From positions 1-48,195 of the forward strand of contig CAYPAX010000023.1 in assembly GCA_964408735.1 (NCBI GenBank): a stretch of 48,195 nt of DNA, given 5' to 3'. Shown one piece after another: positions 16,554 through 24,401 of this stretch (position 1 is its first letter; the number at the start of each line of letters is the position of its first letter). Both the position numbers and the translations under genes were made by a program. Origin of the DNA: UBA7887 sp964408735 (GTDB lineage Bacteria > Pseudomonadota > Alphaproteobacteria > UBA7887). Below the pieces are notes generated by a model. That model had not been told where the DNA came from, ran no database searches, and was given only the letters and a program-made list of their open reading frames with translations.

Positions 16554-18581
16554 CTACTTCGTGCGCTTGGTCCAGATGGCGTCCCAGGGCGCTTCCGGGG
16601 GTTCGTCGATGAGGTGTTGGGCGCGGGCGGCCATGATGGCGGGGGGGCCGTTGCCCTCGCCGGGGTAGACCAGGGTTGACCATTGGGCGTGGGCGGCCGC
16701 GAAGTCCGCGGCGCGGTAGGCGGCGAGGGCTTTGGCGTAGGCGGCGGCGTAGGCCTGTTCGGTCTCGGCCAGGGGCTCGTGGATGGCGATGGGCTCGCGC
16801 TTGCCTTTGACGCGCAGCCAGTCGAGCTCGCAGAACAGGAAGGCCTCGCCCGCGGCCGCTGCCGTGGTCTCGCCGACGACCAGCCGGCAGGCGTAGTCGC
16901 CGGGCACGCTTTCGAGGCGCGCGGCGATGTTCACCGTCTCGCCGATGGCGGTGTAGTTGAAGCGCCGCGCCCAGCCCACATTGCCCATGGTCGCCGGCCC
17001 CGAATGAACACCGACCTTGACGCTGTAGCCGAACTCGCCGCGGGCCTCGGCTTCCGCATGCATGGCGTCGACGCGGGCGATCGCGGCCTCGGCCGCGCGC
17101 ACGGCGCTGACCGCGTGGCTGGGGTCGGCGACCGGTGCGCCCCAGACCGCCATCACCGCGTCGCCGATGAACTTGTCGACATAGCCGCCGGTCTCCTCGA
17201 CGGCCTCGGCGATGACGCCGAGATAGTCGTTGGTCGTGGCCATCAGCTCTTCCGGCCCGACCTTGCCGGACATGGCGGTGAAGCCGGAAAGATCGGCGAA
17301 CATGACCGAGACCTCGCCAAGCTCGCCGCCAAGCTTCGGCGGGCTCTCGGAGGTTGCCAGCTCGGCCACGATGGCGGGCGCCAGGTAATGGCCGAAGGCG
17401 TCCTGGATCTGGCGGCGGCGGCGCTCGGCGATGACGTAGCGCGCGACATAGGCCAGCACCAGCGCCACGATGCCTGTGGCGATGGGCAGCGCGCCCGGCA
17501 GCCAGATCTCGGCCCCGAGCAGGGCAGTGAAAGCGGCAAACATTAGCCCGACAGCGATCACCGCCGCAAGCAGCGCGACGACGGGCGCCAGAAACAGCCC
17601 GGCCACAGCGCCGAGCCCTGCCATAGCCGCGTTGAGCGCTGTCGTCAGGCTTGCATGCATCTGTGCCACATGGCGGCCCAGCGCGTGCTCGCCGAGGGCC
17701 TCGGCATGCAGCAGCACCCCGGGAAGCGTGCCGCCTTGGCGCGCCACGATTCCGCTGCCGAGTCCGCAGGCGGGACCACTCGTCCCCTGCCCCGGCGGCT
17801 CGGGGAAGAAGCGGTCGAGCGTGCGCTTGCGGTCCTCGTCCGGCAGCACCGAGCCGACCACGACCAGGCGCCCGCGAAAGACCGCTTTGAGCCCCGCCGG
17901 GTCCTGCTCGGCACAGCGCAGCACGTCGATGAGGCTGACGGTGGGAATGGCGCTCAAGGCACGCCGCGGCGCCAGCAGCTGCGGCGCGGTCATGGCAGGC
18001 AAACCGGCCTTCACCGCCATCGCCGCTGCCAGGCCGGCGAAAGCGCCGTCGTCCGTGGCGAGGGATGTGGGAACGCGGCGGAAGATGCCGTCGCGGTCGG
18101 GGGCCAGCTCTAGGAAGCCGAGCGCGTTCGAATCCGAGCCGGCGCCGATGGCGAAAAAGAAGGGCCGCGCCGGGGTCCAGGCGGCGCTGCGCCCGAGCAC
18201 GACGCGGTCGCGATTTGCGGCCAGGGTGGCGAGGAAGGCGCGCTCGTCCTCGGGCAACAGGGCGGCAGCGCTCCAGGCGAAGAGAATGTCGAAGCCGATG
18301 GCTGTCGCCTCGGCCTCGGCCAGCGCCTGAACCAGTTGCGCCCAATGGCGGGCGAAGAGCGCGCGCGGCAGGTCGCGCAGCTCCTCGGCTTGCAGGCTGC
18401 GGCGGTCGAGGGCGACGACCACCACCGGCTCTTCGTCCTGGTGGCTTGCGCGTACGGCCAGGGACAGGTCGTAGAGCAAGCCGTCTCCGGCCATGCGCCC
18501 GCCCGTTTGCGTGGCAGTGAAAGCCCCGGCCAGGATCGCCAAGGCGACGACGATGGGACGGTAGTGGCGCCGCAGCCCCAT
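16554..18581 (-). CDS. CHASE2-domain membrane adenylate/guanylate cyclase
   Basis: 675 aa. An N-terminal membrane helix (about 9-24) leads into a periplasmic CHASE2 sensor (about 30-300; VVVVALDRRSL, AIGFDILF and DGIFRRVPT are typical). Three membrane helices follow (about 313-335, 337-355, 362-383) and then a cytoplasmic class III cyclase domain (about 420-610). Catalytic positions are intact: metal Asp D430 (FADLSGFTAMS) and D474, purine Lys K470 (DKFIGDAVMAVWG), T544, N551 and R555 (NYTAIGETVNIAARLE). The Lys/Thr pair is common in bacterial adenylate cyclases. The gene abuts the FecR-like gene with no gap (TGAATG), so the two are co-translated. Confidence 0.93.
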   Translation of the reverse strand: MGLRRHYRPIVVALAILAGAFTATQTGGRMAGDGLLYDLSLAVRASHQDEEPVVVVALDRRSLQAEELRDLPRALFARHWAQLVQALAEAEATAIGFDILFAWSAAALLPEDERAFLATLAANRDRVVLGRSAAWTPARPFFFAIGAGSDSNALGFLELAPDRDGIFRRVPTSLATDDGAFAGLAAAMAVKAGLPAMTAPQLLAPRRALSAIPTVSLIDVLRCAEQDPAGLKAVFRGRLVVVGSVLPDEDRKRTLDRFFPEPPGQGTSGPACGLGSGIVARQGGTLPGVLLHAEALGEHALGRHVAQMHASLTTALNAAMAGLGAVAGLFLAPVVALLAAVIAVGLMFAAFTALLGAEIWLPGALPIATGIVALVLAYVARYVIAERRRRQIQDAFGHYLAPAIVAELATSESPPKLGGELGEVSVMFADLSGFTAMSGKVGPEELMATTNDYLGVIAEAVEETGGYVDKFIGDAVMAVWGAPVADPSHAVSAVRAAEAAIARVDAMHAEAEARGEFGYSVKVGVHSGPATMGNVGWARRFNYTAIGETVNIAARLESVPGDYACRLVVGETTAAAAGEAFLFCELDWLRVKGKREPIAIHEPLAETEQAYAAAYAKALAAYRAADFAAAHAQWSTLVYPGEGNGPPAIMAARAQHLIDEPPEAPWDAIWTKRTK

Positions 18582-19214
18582 TCAGTCGAGGCGCAGGATC
18601 ACCAGCGACCGCGGGCCGCGGGAATTGGCCAGGAAGGTATAATCGGTGCTGCTGCCGTCGCTGCGCCGTATCGATACGCCGTATTCGCTGCCCGACTCGA
18701 GCGCAGGCGCGCCTTCGGGCCAGTCGACGTGACGCGCCTTGACGGGCAAGGCCATGACCGGCTCGGCTCCGCTCAGGATATCGATGCGCTCTACCGTGTC
18801 GGCGCTTCCACCCGCCATGACGAAGGACGGGCGGATCGGCAAATGCAGGGCTCCGCCCGCGGCATCGCGCATCAGCACACCGGCGGCGGTGCCGTCCTCC
18901 GCCAGGGCCACTTCGTTGGGGCAGTCCTGGCTGCGCTCCTCCTCGACCCGGCTGCGGCCGATGAGGTAGCGGTTGGCCTCGATGCGGACCGAGCCGCCGA
19001 CCAGGGTCAAGGCCGTGCAGGTGCCGTAGTGGATGAGGCTGAGCCTGGCATCGTCGCCGAGCGTCACCTCGGTGCCGTCCTCGATCTCGGAATAGGGAAA
19101 GATGGCGGGCTCCGTATCGCCGCTGACATCGAGCACCAGCGCCGCCGGCTCGCCGGCAAGCGCCCTGCTCGCGACGAGCCCGATCAGGACCGCCAGTTGC
19201 GCGCATCGCTGCAT
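18582..19214 (-). CDS. Exported FecR-like domain protein
   Basis: 210 aa from the Met at 19212-19214, which has GGGAGGG seven bases upstream; the longer frame to 19268 overlaps the divergent promoter. A signal peptide (QRCAQLAVLIGLVASRALA) precedes a beta-rich domain. Its first half (LVLDVSGDTEPAIFPYSEIE, then GTEVTLGDDARLSLIHYGTC) resembles the FecR fold that often sits beside CHASE2 cyclases. Two Cys (TCTAL and SQDCPN) could pair. It is probably periplasmic and may present or modulate the signal read by the CHASE2 domain of the next gene; this is inferred from coupling and known co-occurrence. Confidence 0.7.
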   Translation of the reverse strand: MQRCAQLAVLIGLVASRALAGEPAALVLDVSGDTEPAIFPYSEIEDGTEVTLGDDARLSLIHYGTCTALTLVGGSVRIEANRYLIGRSRVEEERSQDCPNEVALAEDGTAAGVLMRDAAGGALHLPIRPSFVMAGGSADTVERIDILSGAEPVMALPVKARHVDWPEGAPALESGSEYGVSIRRSDGSSTDYTFLANSRGPRSLVILRLD

Positions 19215-19220
19215 AGCATT

Positions 19221-19305
19221 CCCTCCCTTGCGACGGCCCATGATAGCAAGCGCGCCGAGGCTCGCCAATGCGGGCGCTTCTTGCTATCGTTGTCGCGAAG
19301 GAGGG
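19221..19305. promoter_or_regulatory. Nested inverted repeat spanning the divergent promoter region
   Basis: Inner 9-bp perfect arms GATAGCAAG (19242-19250) and CTTGCTATC (19280-19288). Outer 14-base near-perfect arms at 19221-19234 and 19292-19305 contain the ribosome-binding sites of the two divergent genes. The symmetry suggests joint control of both transcripts by one dimeric regulator. Confidence 0.55.
19240..19268 (-). promoter_or_regulatory. Candidate promoter of the FecR-like/CHASE2-cyclase operon
   Basis: On the minus strand TTGGCG (4/6 to the -35 consensus) and TATCAT (5/6 to -10, with an upstream TGC) are separated by exactly 17 bases and lie 26 bases before the start codon. A mirrored weaker pair for the plus strand is TCGCCA at 19262-19267 and TATCGT at 19285-19290, also 17 bases apart, facing the caspase gene. 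Confidence 0.45.
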
Positions 19306-19312
19306 CGCGGCC

Positions 19313-20674
19313 GTGAGAGCTTTGATTGCGGGATTGATCGTGCTGGTGGTGACCGGCGCTGCGCGGGCCGAAACCATCGACTACGGCAGCTATCATGCGC
19401 TGGTCATCGGCAACAACGCCTACCAGAACCTGCCGGAGTTGGAGACCGCCATCAACGATGCCGAGGCGGTGGCCGAGCTGCTCGAGCGCAGATACGGCTT
19501 TGCCGTGCGCCTCATGCGCAATGCCTCACGCGCGGACATCCTGCGAGCGCTGAACGATTTCCGCGCCGAGCTGACCGAGGCCGACAATCTGCTCATCTAC
19601 TATGCCGGCCACGGCTATCTCGACCGGGCGACCCAGACCGGGTTCTGGCAGCCCGTCGATGCCGAGATGTATGACGACCTCAACTGGATCGCCAACGAGG
19701 ACCTGACCCGGCGCATCAACGCCATGACCGCCAACCACGTCATGGTCATCGCCGACAGCTGCTATTCCGGCACCCTGGTGCGCGCAGCCGAGACCGAGCT
19801 GCCGACCGGCGGCGAGCGCGATGCCTGGCTCAGGCGCATGGTCGAGAAGCGCTCGCGCACGGCCATGGTCTCAGGGGGACTGGAGCCGGTGTCGGACGCC
19901 GGCACGGATGAGCATTCGGTCTTCGCCCACGCGTTCCTGACGGCGCTGGAAGAGAACGCCATCGCGCTCGACGGCCAGAGCCTGTTCCGCATCATCAGCC
20001 GGCCGGTCATCGTCAATGCCGAGCAGACGCCGCAATATTCCGACATCCGCCGCGCCGGCCACGAAGGCGGCGAGTTCATCTTCGTGCCCATCATCATCCA
20101 GCCGGAAGTGGTGGTGGCGCCGGCTGCGGCACCGCCGCCGCCCGATCAGGCGGCCGAGATGGCGTTCTGGCAGGCCATCGCCGAGAGCGAGCGGGCGTCC
20201 GACTACGAGGCTTTTCTCTCGGCATACCCGGAAGGCACCTTCGCGCCGCTGGCACGCAGCCGCATGGCCGCGCTACAGGAGGCCGAGGCGGCCCCCGCCG
20301 CGACCCTGGCCGGGGATTGGGTGACGGACGCGCTGACCAACCCCTACGACCGCAGCAACGTCTACCGCTATCACTTCAGCTTCCGCGTCATCGGCGACCG
20401 CATCATGGGAACGGCGGTGGAGAGGTCCACGCCCGACGACCCCCGCCCGTATACGGTCGAGCGCGCCGTGATGGACGGCCGCTTCGACGGCGAGCTGGTC
20501 ACCTTCCATATGCCCTACGAGGTGTTTACCGGCGACGACTGGGAGACCGAGGTCCATAAGAAAGAGGTCATCGGTGTGTTCGAGGGCGACAGCCTGAGCT
20601 TCATCCTGCAAGACGACCAGGGCGGCCCGCCCATGGAGTTCAATGCGGTGCGAGCCGTCACCGCCGAAGAGTGA
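19313..20674 (+). CDS. Exported caspase-family (peptidase C14-like) protein
   Basis: 453 aa from the GTG at 19313, placed seven bases after AAGGAGGG; the upstream ATG would overlap the opposite promoter. A signal peptide (RALIAGLIVLVVTGAARA) sends it to the periplasm. The caspase p20-type domain follows (about 22-245): YHALVIGNNAY start, catalytic His H100 in IYYAGHGYLD and catalytic Cys C150 in IADSCYSG, so it should be active. A Pro/Ala linker (APAAAPPPPDQ) leads to a short helical repeat (FWQAIAESERASDYEAFLSA). A C-terminal beta-rich domain (about 315-453, LAGDWVTDALTNPYDRS onward) resembles nothing I recognise firmly. It is divergent from the FecR-like/CHASE2-cyclase pair. Confidence 0.9.
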   Translation: MRALIAGLIVLVVTGAARAETIDYGSYHALVIGNNAYQNLPELETAINDAEAVAELLERRYGFAVRLMRNASRADILRALNDFRAELTEADNLLIYYAGHGYLDRATQTGFWQPVDAEMYDDLNWIANEDLTRRINAMTANHVMVIADSCYSGTLVRAAETELPTGGERDAWLRRMVEKRSRTAMVSGGLEPVSDAGTDEHSVFAHAFLTALEENAIALDGQSLFRIISRPVIVNAEQTPQYSDIRRAGHEGGEFIFVPIIIQPEVVVAPAAAPPPPDQAAEMAFWQAIAESERASDYEAFLSAYPEGTFAPLARSRMAALQEAEAAPAATLAGDWVTDALTNPYDRSNVYRYHFSFRVIGDRIMGTAVERSTPDDPRPYTVERAVMDGRFDGELVTFHMPYEVFTGDDWETEVHKKEVIGVFEGDSLSFILQDDQGGPPMEFNAVRAVTAEE

Positions 20675-20679
20675 GGCGC

Positions 20680-21399
20680 CTAAGCAGGCAAGTGCACGAA
20701 GAGTTTGTGCCCTAGGATTGCGTAGTCGCCTGCGTCTGAAAATTCGAAGTCATGCTTTTCGACAATATCGGACCATGCCTTGCGCTGACCGAAGCGCGGC
20801 GAAGCGCGATTGCAGTTCCAGTCATCGAAAAGCAGCAAAGTGCCGTCGGAAAGGTGCTCGTGCAGAATGAGATAGTCGAGGACCTCGAAAGTCGAGCTGT
20901 AGAGATCGCAATCCAAGTGGACCATCGCGAACTTCGTGCCTGGCGCCAACGTCGGCAGCGTTTTCGAGAACCACCCTTCGAAGGGATGGATTTGCTCATT
21001 CCCTATGAACTTCTCGCACATGGCGACGAGCTCGCTCATGCCGAGATCAGCGAATCGCCCTTCGTGCCAACGTCCCGAAACGACATAGGGCGAATCCAGA
21101 TCGACCGGGTCCGTGGCAACTGGCAGCCCTTCGAAACTGTCGAAGAGGAACAGGCTCGGAAAACCCGATCTTACGGCGTCGATCCGGTCCTGTCTGACAT
21201 TCTTTAGAATGAGCTTGCTGAAATTTGCCATTGCCAGCGCAATGGTGCGCGTCGAAAAACCGGTCCCCGTCCCGAACTCGGCAATGTGACCTTCGACTTC
21301 ATTATTGAAGACGTAGTATGTGCTTTCGCTCAAGGCCTCGAAAATCTTCTGCTTGCGCGCCATTCGATAGTCGAAGGTCAGGTATTGCTGTTCCGCCAT
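20680..21399 (-). CDS. TylF/MycF-family SAM-dependent O-methyltransferase
   Basis: 239 aa cytoplasmic enzyme. The SAM-binding motif is IAEFGTGTGFSTR and the metal-associated acidic segments include VHLDCDLYSSTFEVLDYL and LLLFDDWNC, as in TylF-type enzymes that methylate sugar hydroxyls. LFDSFEGLPV is a characteristic family motif. Targets may be surface polysaccharide or a secondary metabolite; no such cluster is adjacent. It converges on the caspase-family gene with 5 bp between stops. Confidence 0.85.
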   Translation of the reverse strand: MAEQQYLTFDYRMARKQKIFEALSESTYYVFNNEVEGHIAEFGTGTGFSTRTIALAMANFSKLILKNVRQDRIDAVRSGFPSLFLFDSFEGLPVATDPVDLDSPYVVSGRWHEGRFADLGMSELVAMCEKFIGNEQIHPFEGWFSKTLPTLAPGTKFAMVHLDCDLYSSTFEVLDYLILHEHLSDGTLLLFDDWNCNRASPRFGQRKAWSDIVEKHDFEFSDAGDYAILGHKLFVHLPA

Positions 21400-21496
21400 C
21401 TCGTCTCCCCCTACTGGCGCAAGCTTGGCCCCACGGCCGCCAGGGGTCCCATTATGGCAATCTCGGTTAAGGAATCCTGAATGATGGAAGTGAGAA

Positions 21497-22339
21497 TTAT
21501 GCCCGCACGCCCGTCCCTATCCGCACATGGGCCTTGACGCGGTAGCGGTCGCCGTCGAGGAAGGCGGCGAATGCCTTTTCGACGCGGGTGTCGAGGGCGG
21601 CACGCTCGGCCTCCGACAACTGCGCCAGGTCGGCACCGAAGGACATCTCCACATTGGCCTCCCAGAAGCGCGAGCCGGCGGGCGGGGCGGCATCGAAGGC
21701 GAGGTCCTGCTCGGCCACCTCGGCGAGGCCGCCTTCGCGCATGACATCACCGAGCACGCCCTCGGGCGCGAAGCGGAACTGCGCCAGGTCCGGGTCCTGC
21801 TCCAGCCCGAGAAAGTCGCGTACCTCGCGCTGGATGACCACGAACAGCGTGGTGTTCTCGAGCGGGCCCCAGACCATCCAGGCACAGCGCCCGCCGGGCA
21901 CCAGCACGCGCATCGTCTCGCGCATGGCCTGTACGGGATCGGGCACGAACATGATGCCGAAGCGGCAGGTGACGCGGTCGAAGCTCTCGTCGTCGAAAGG
22001 CAACGCCTCCATGTCGGCGATGCGGGTTTCGAGATTGGCCATACCGGCCTCGGCGGCGCGGCGCGAGGTGCCGGCCAGCATCTCCTCGACCATATCGCTG
22101 GCAACCACCCTGCCCTCGTCGCCGACCGCACGCGCGATGGTCAAGGACGGCTCGCCGGTGCCGGACGCAAGGTCGAGCACGCGCATGCCGGGGCCGATGC
22201 CCGCGGCCTCCACCAGCGGCTCGTTGAAGCGCTTCGCCATGCGCTCGATCTGGCTCGCCCAGCGGTTCCAGGCCGGCGCCCGCTGCTTCCAGTTCTGCCG
22301 CACGTCGTCCTTGTCGAGCGGGGATAGGTCGGTGGTCAT
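21497..22339 (-). CDS. Class I SAM-dependent methyltransferase
   Basis: 280 aa from the ATG at 22337-22339 (GAGAGGA lies some ten bases upstream; the longer frame to 22399 has no better site). Motif I is VLDLASGTGEPSLTIA, with DM (SDMVEEML) after beta-2 and MEALPFDDESFDRVTCRFG for motifs II-III, typical of the UbiE/MenG-like group. MVWGPLENTTLF follows, as in related ubiquinone-type methyltransferases. The substrate is unknown, and no partner gene is close. It is cytoplasmic. Confidence 0.85.
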   Translation of the reverse strand: MTTDLSPLDKDDVRQNWKQRAPAWNRWASQIERMAKRFNEPLVEAAGIGPGMRVLDLASGTGEPSLTIARAVGDEGRVVASDMVEEMLAGTSRRAAEAGMANLETRIADMEALPFDDESFDRVTCRFGIMFVPDPVQAMRETMRVLVPGGRCAWMVWGPLENTTLFVVIQREVRDFLGLEQDPDLAQFRFAPEGVLGDVMREGGLAEVAEQDLAFDAAPPAGSRFWEANVEMSFGADLAQLSEAERAALDTRVEKAFAAFLDGDRYRVKAHVRIGTGVRA

Positions 22340-22438
22340 GGCTGCAGATCCTCTCACAGATGGCCTCTCAGCGGACTGCGGACAGTATCCAGGCTGCACG
22401 CGACCGTGACAATACGGCCCGAACCGCAGGCCATCCGC

Positions 22439-24364
22439 TCATTCGACCGCCGCGTCAGGAATATCGAATCCGGCCTTGCGCAAACCGATCACAAGCTCGT
22501 CGACAAGGGCCTCGGACATGCCCAATCTGAGACGCTCCTGTCGCGCGTACGATTCAAAGTCCGCGTCCATTTCGAGCGTCTTGGCGGCTGCCGCTCTTGC
22601 CTCCTCAGCATGGCCCAGCTGGGCCAGGGCCGTGGCAATGAGTGCAGCCCGCCATGGGTAGCCGATTCGATCGATCTTTTGCGCCGCAATCAAAGCGTCT
22701 TGATATTCCCCCTTTCGATAATGATTGAAATAGTATGGCAGCTGGTACCAACCGGGATGCTTGGGATTGAGCGCTCTCGCCTTATCGATCATGTTCAGGC
22801 CGCGTTCCCATTCACCCGAATAAGACATCCACAGCCCCAGCCACGCCAGCACGGACGCATTATTCAGATTCAGGGCGATGGCGCGTTCCGCCTCGTTGGA
22901 AAACTGATCAATCTCGCCTCGTATGAAATGCGCTTCGGCCAGTGCCATCCGGGCCAACTGGTTGTTTTCGTCAAGCAGCACGGCCTGTTGGGCAGCCCGC
23001 AGCGCCCGGCCAATGACATCCGGAGCTTCGTTCCACCGATGCCGGTACTCTTCAGCGGCAAGATAGGACAGCCGCGCCCACGCATCCGGATAGTTGGGGT
23101 CCAGTTCGACCGCCTTCTGAAGACATTCGCGGGCACGCAAATGCTCGGCCGAATTGTGAACCTGTTGCTGAAACAGGAATGAATGCAGAACGCACTCGTA
23201 GGCGCTAAGGTTCTTGGTCGGTCTTCGTCTGGAGTCGGAGATAACCGATTGCGTGATAGCCTCGCCCAAGCCACCGATGGCCACAACGACCTGGCCGGTG
23301 ATCTCGTCTTGTACGTCGAATATGTCGGTTGCGGTCAAGTCGCGGTCATAGGTCTCGCCCCATAGATGGCCGCCGCTGGTGACGTCGATCAATTCTGCGG
23401 TTATGCGCAGGCGCGATTCCGATCTGCGAACGCTGCCATCGAGCACGTAGCGGGCGCCGAGCTCGCGCCCGATCGCGGCCACGTCGGTTGCTCGGTCCCG
23501 GTAGCGGAAAGTCGTATTTCGAGCGAGAACGAACAAGTTCCAGAAGCGCGACAAGGCGGTGATAATGTCCTCGCTAACACCATCGGAAAAGTAATCCTGT
23601 GCGGGGTCGCGGCTCATGTTCTTGAACGGCAGGACTGCAATCTTGGGGCCGGTCGGCATGGCGAGGCCGATGTCACCGCCCGGCGCGACGACATCGGAGG
23701 TACTCAGCTCCGCTTGTTCGTAACCCGGCCACAGCGTCTCTTTGGCGATGATACCGATTAGCACGATTACGATAATGCCGGTTAGAGTCGCAAGCGGTGT
23801 CTTCCTTGACGCTTGCGGCCGCGGCCTGGGCGGCGCTTCGGTGAGAACGCGATACGCATGCACCGGCTCGGCGATATTCTTGACCTCGTGGCTGCCGGCG
23901 TCGGAAAAGCCGACGTCTCCGCGCGCCCTCAGCGCGCCTTGCACACCGTCGGAGACGATGATCGTTCCTGCCTCAGCGATACCCTGCAACCGTGCTGCGA
24001 CGTTGACGCCGTCGCCATAGACCGTGCCGTCCGCCTTTTCGTGAATGTCGCCGAGATGGATGCCGATGCGGAACGGCATGCGGCGCTCGTCAGGCTCGGC
24101 TTCGTTGATCTTCGCCAATTCTCCCTGAATTGTGACCGCGGCGAGCAAAGCCCCTGCTGTCGTCTCGAACACGGCCAAGACGCTGTCACCAGCCGTATCG
24201 ACCACCCGCCCCTGGTTGGCCTCGATATGTTCGACGAAGATCGCGCGCGCCGCATCAATGGCTTCGATGGTTGCTGTCTCGTCGTCGGCCATGAGCCGCG
24301 TGTAGCCAACAGCATCCGCTGCCAAGATTGCAGCGACTCGCTGAGTGGCGCGGCTCTCGACCAT
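22439..24364 (-). CDS. Membrane-bound class III cyclase / TolB-like / TPR protein
   Basis: 641 aa. The cyclase domain (1-175) has the metal Asp residues D17 (AADAVGYTRL) and D60 (AGDSVLAVF), T114, N121 and R125 (TVYGDGVNVAARLQ). D56 occupies the position of the canonical purine-binding Lys. A single membrane helix (about 192-207) separates it from a TolB-like segment (KIAVLPFKNMSRDPAQDYFS, about 241-385) and TPR repeats (about 395-600). The cyclase is therefore cytoplasmic and the rest probably periplasmic. AGAGGA precedes the ATG. It lies 37 bp downstream of a paralogue of the same layout, so the pair arose by duplication and is likely co-transcribed. Confidence 0.92.
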   Translation of the reverse strand: MVESRATQRVAAILAADAVGYTRLMADDETATIEAIDAARAIFVEHIEANQGRVVDTAGDSVLAVFETTAGALLAAVTIQGELAKINEAEPDERRMPFRIGIHLGDIHEKADGTVYGDGVNVAARLQGIAEAGTIIVSDGVQGALRARGDVGFSDAGSHEVKNIAEPVHAYRVLTEAPPRPRPQASRKTPLATLTGIIVIVLIGIIAKETLWPGYEQAELSTSDVVAPGGDIGLAMPTGPKIAVLPFKNMSRDPAQDYFSDGVSEDIITALSRFWNLFVLARNTTFRYRDRATDVAAIGRELGARYVLDGSVRRSESRLRITAELIDVTSGGHLWGETYDRDLTATDIFDVQDEITGQVVVAIGGLGEAITQSVISDSRRRPTKNLSAYECVLHSFLFQQQVHNSAEHLRARECLQKAVELDPNYPDAWARLSYLAAEEYRHRWNEAPDVIGRALRAAQQAVLLDENNQLARMALAEAHFIRGEIDQFSNEAERAIALNLNNASVLAWLGLWMSYSGEWERGLNMIDKARALNPKHPGWYQLPYYFNHYRKGEYQDALIAAQKIDRIGYPWRAALIATALAQLGHAEEARAAAAKTLEMDADFESYARQERLRLGMSEALVDELVIGLRKAGFDIPDAAVE

Positions 24365-24401
24365 GGTTCGGGTCCTCTGACGGTGGGTGCTCTCTGCGTC
24401 G

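Noticed and set aside
16546..19377. 943-codon minus-strand open frame
   Set aside because: It is an Arg/Pro-rich alternative frame of the CHASE2 cyclase and FecR-like genes, whose own frames carry intact catalytic motifs and signal peptides.
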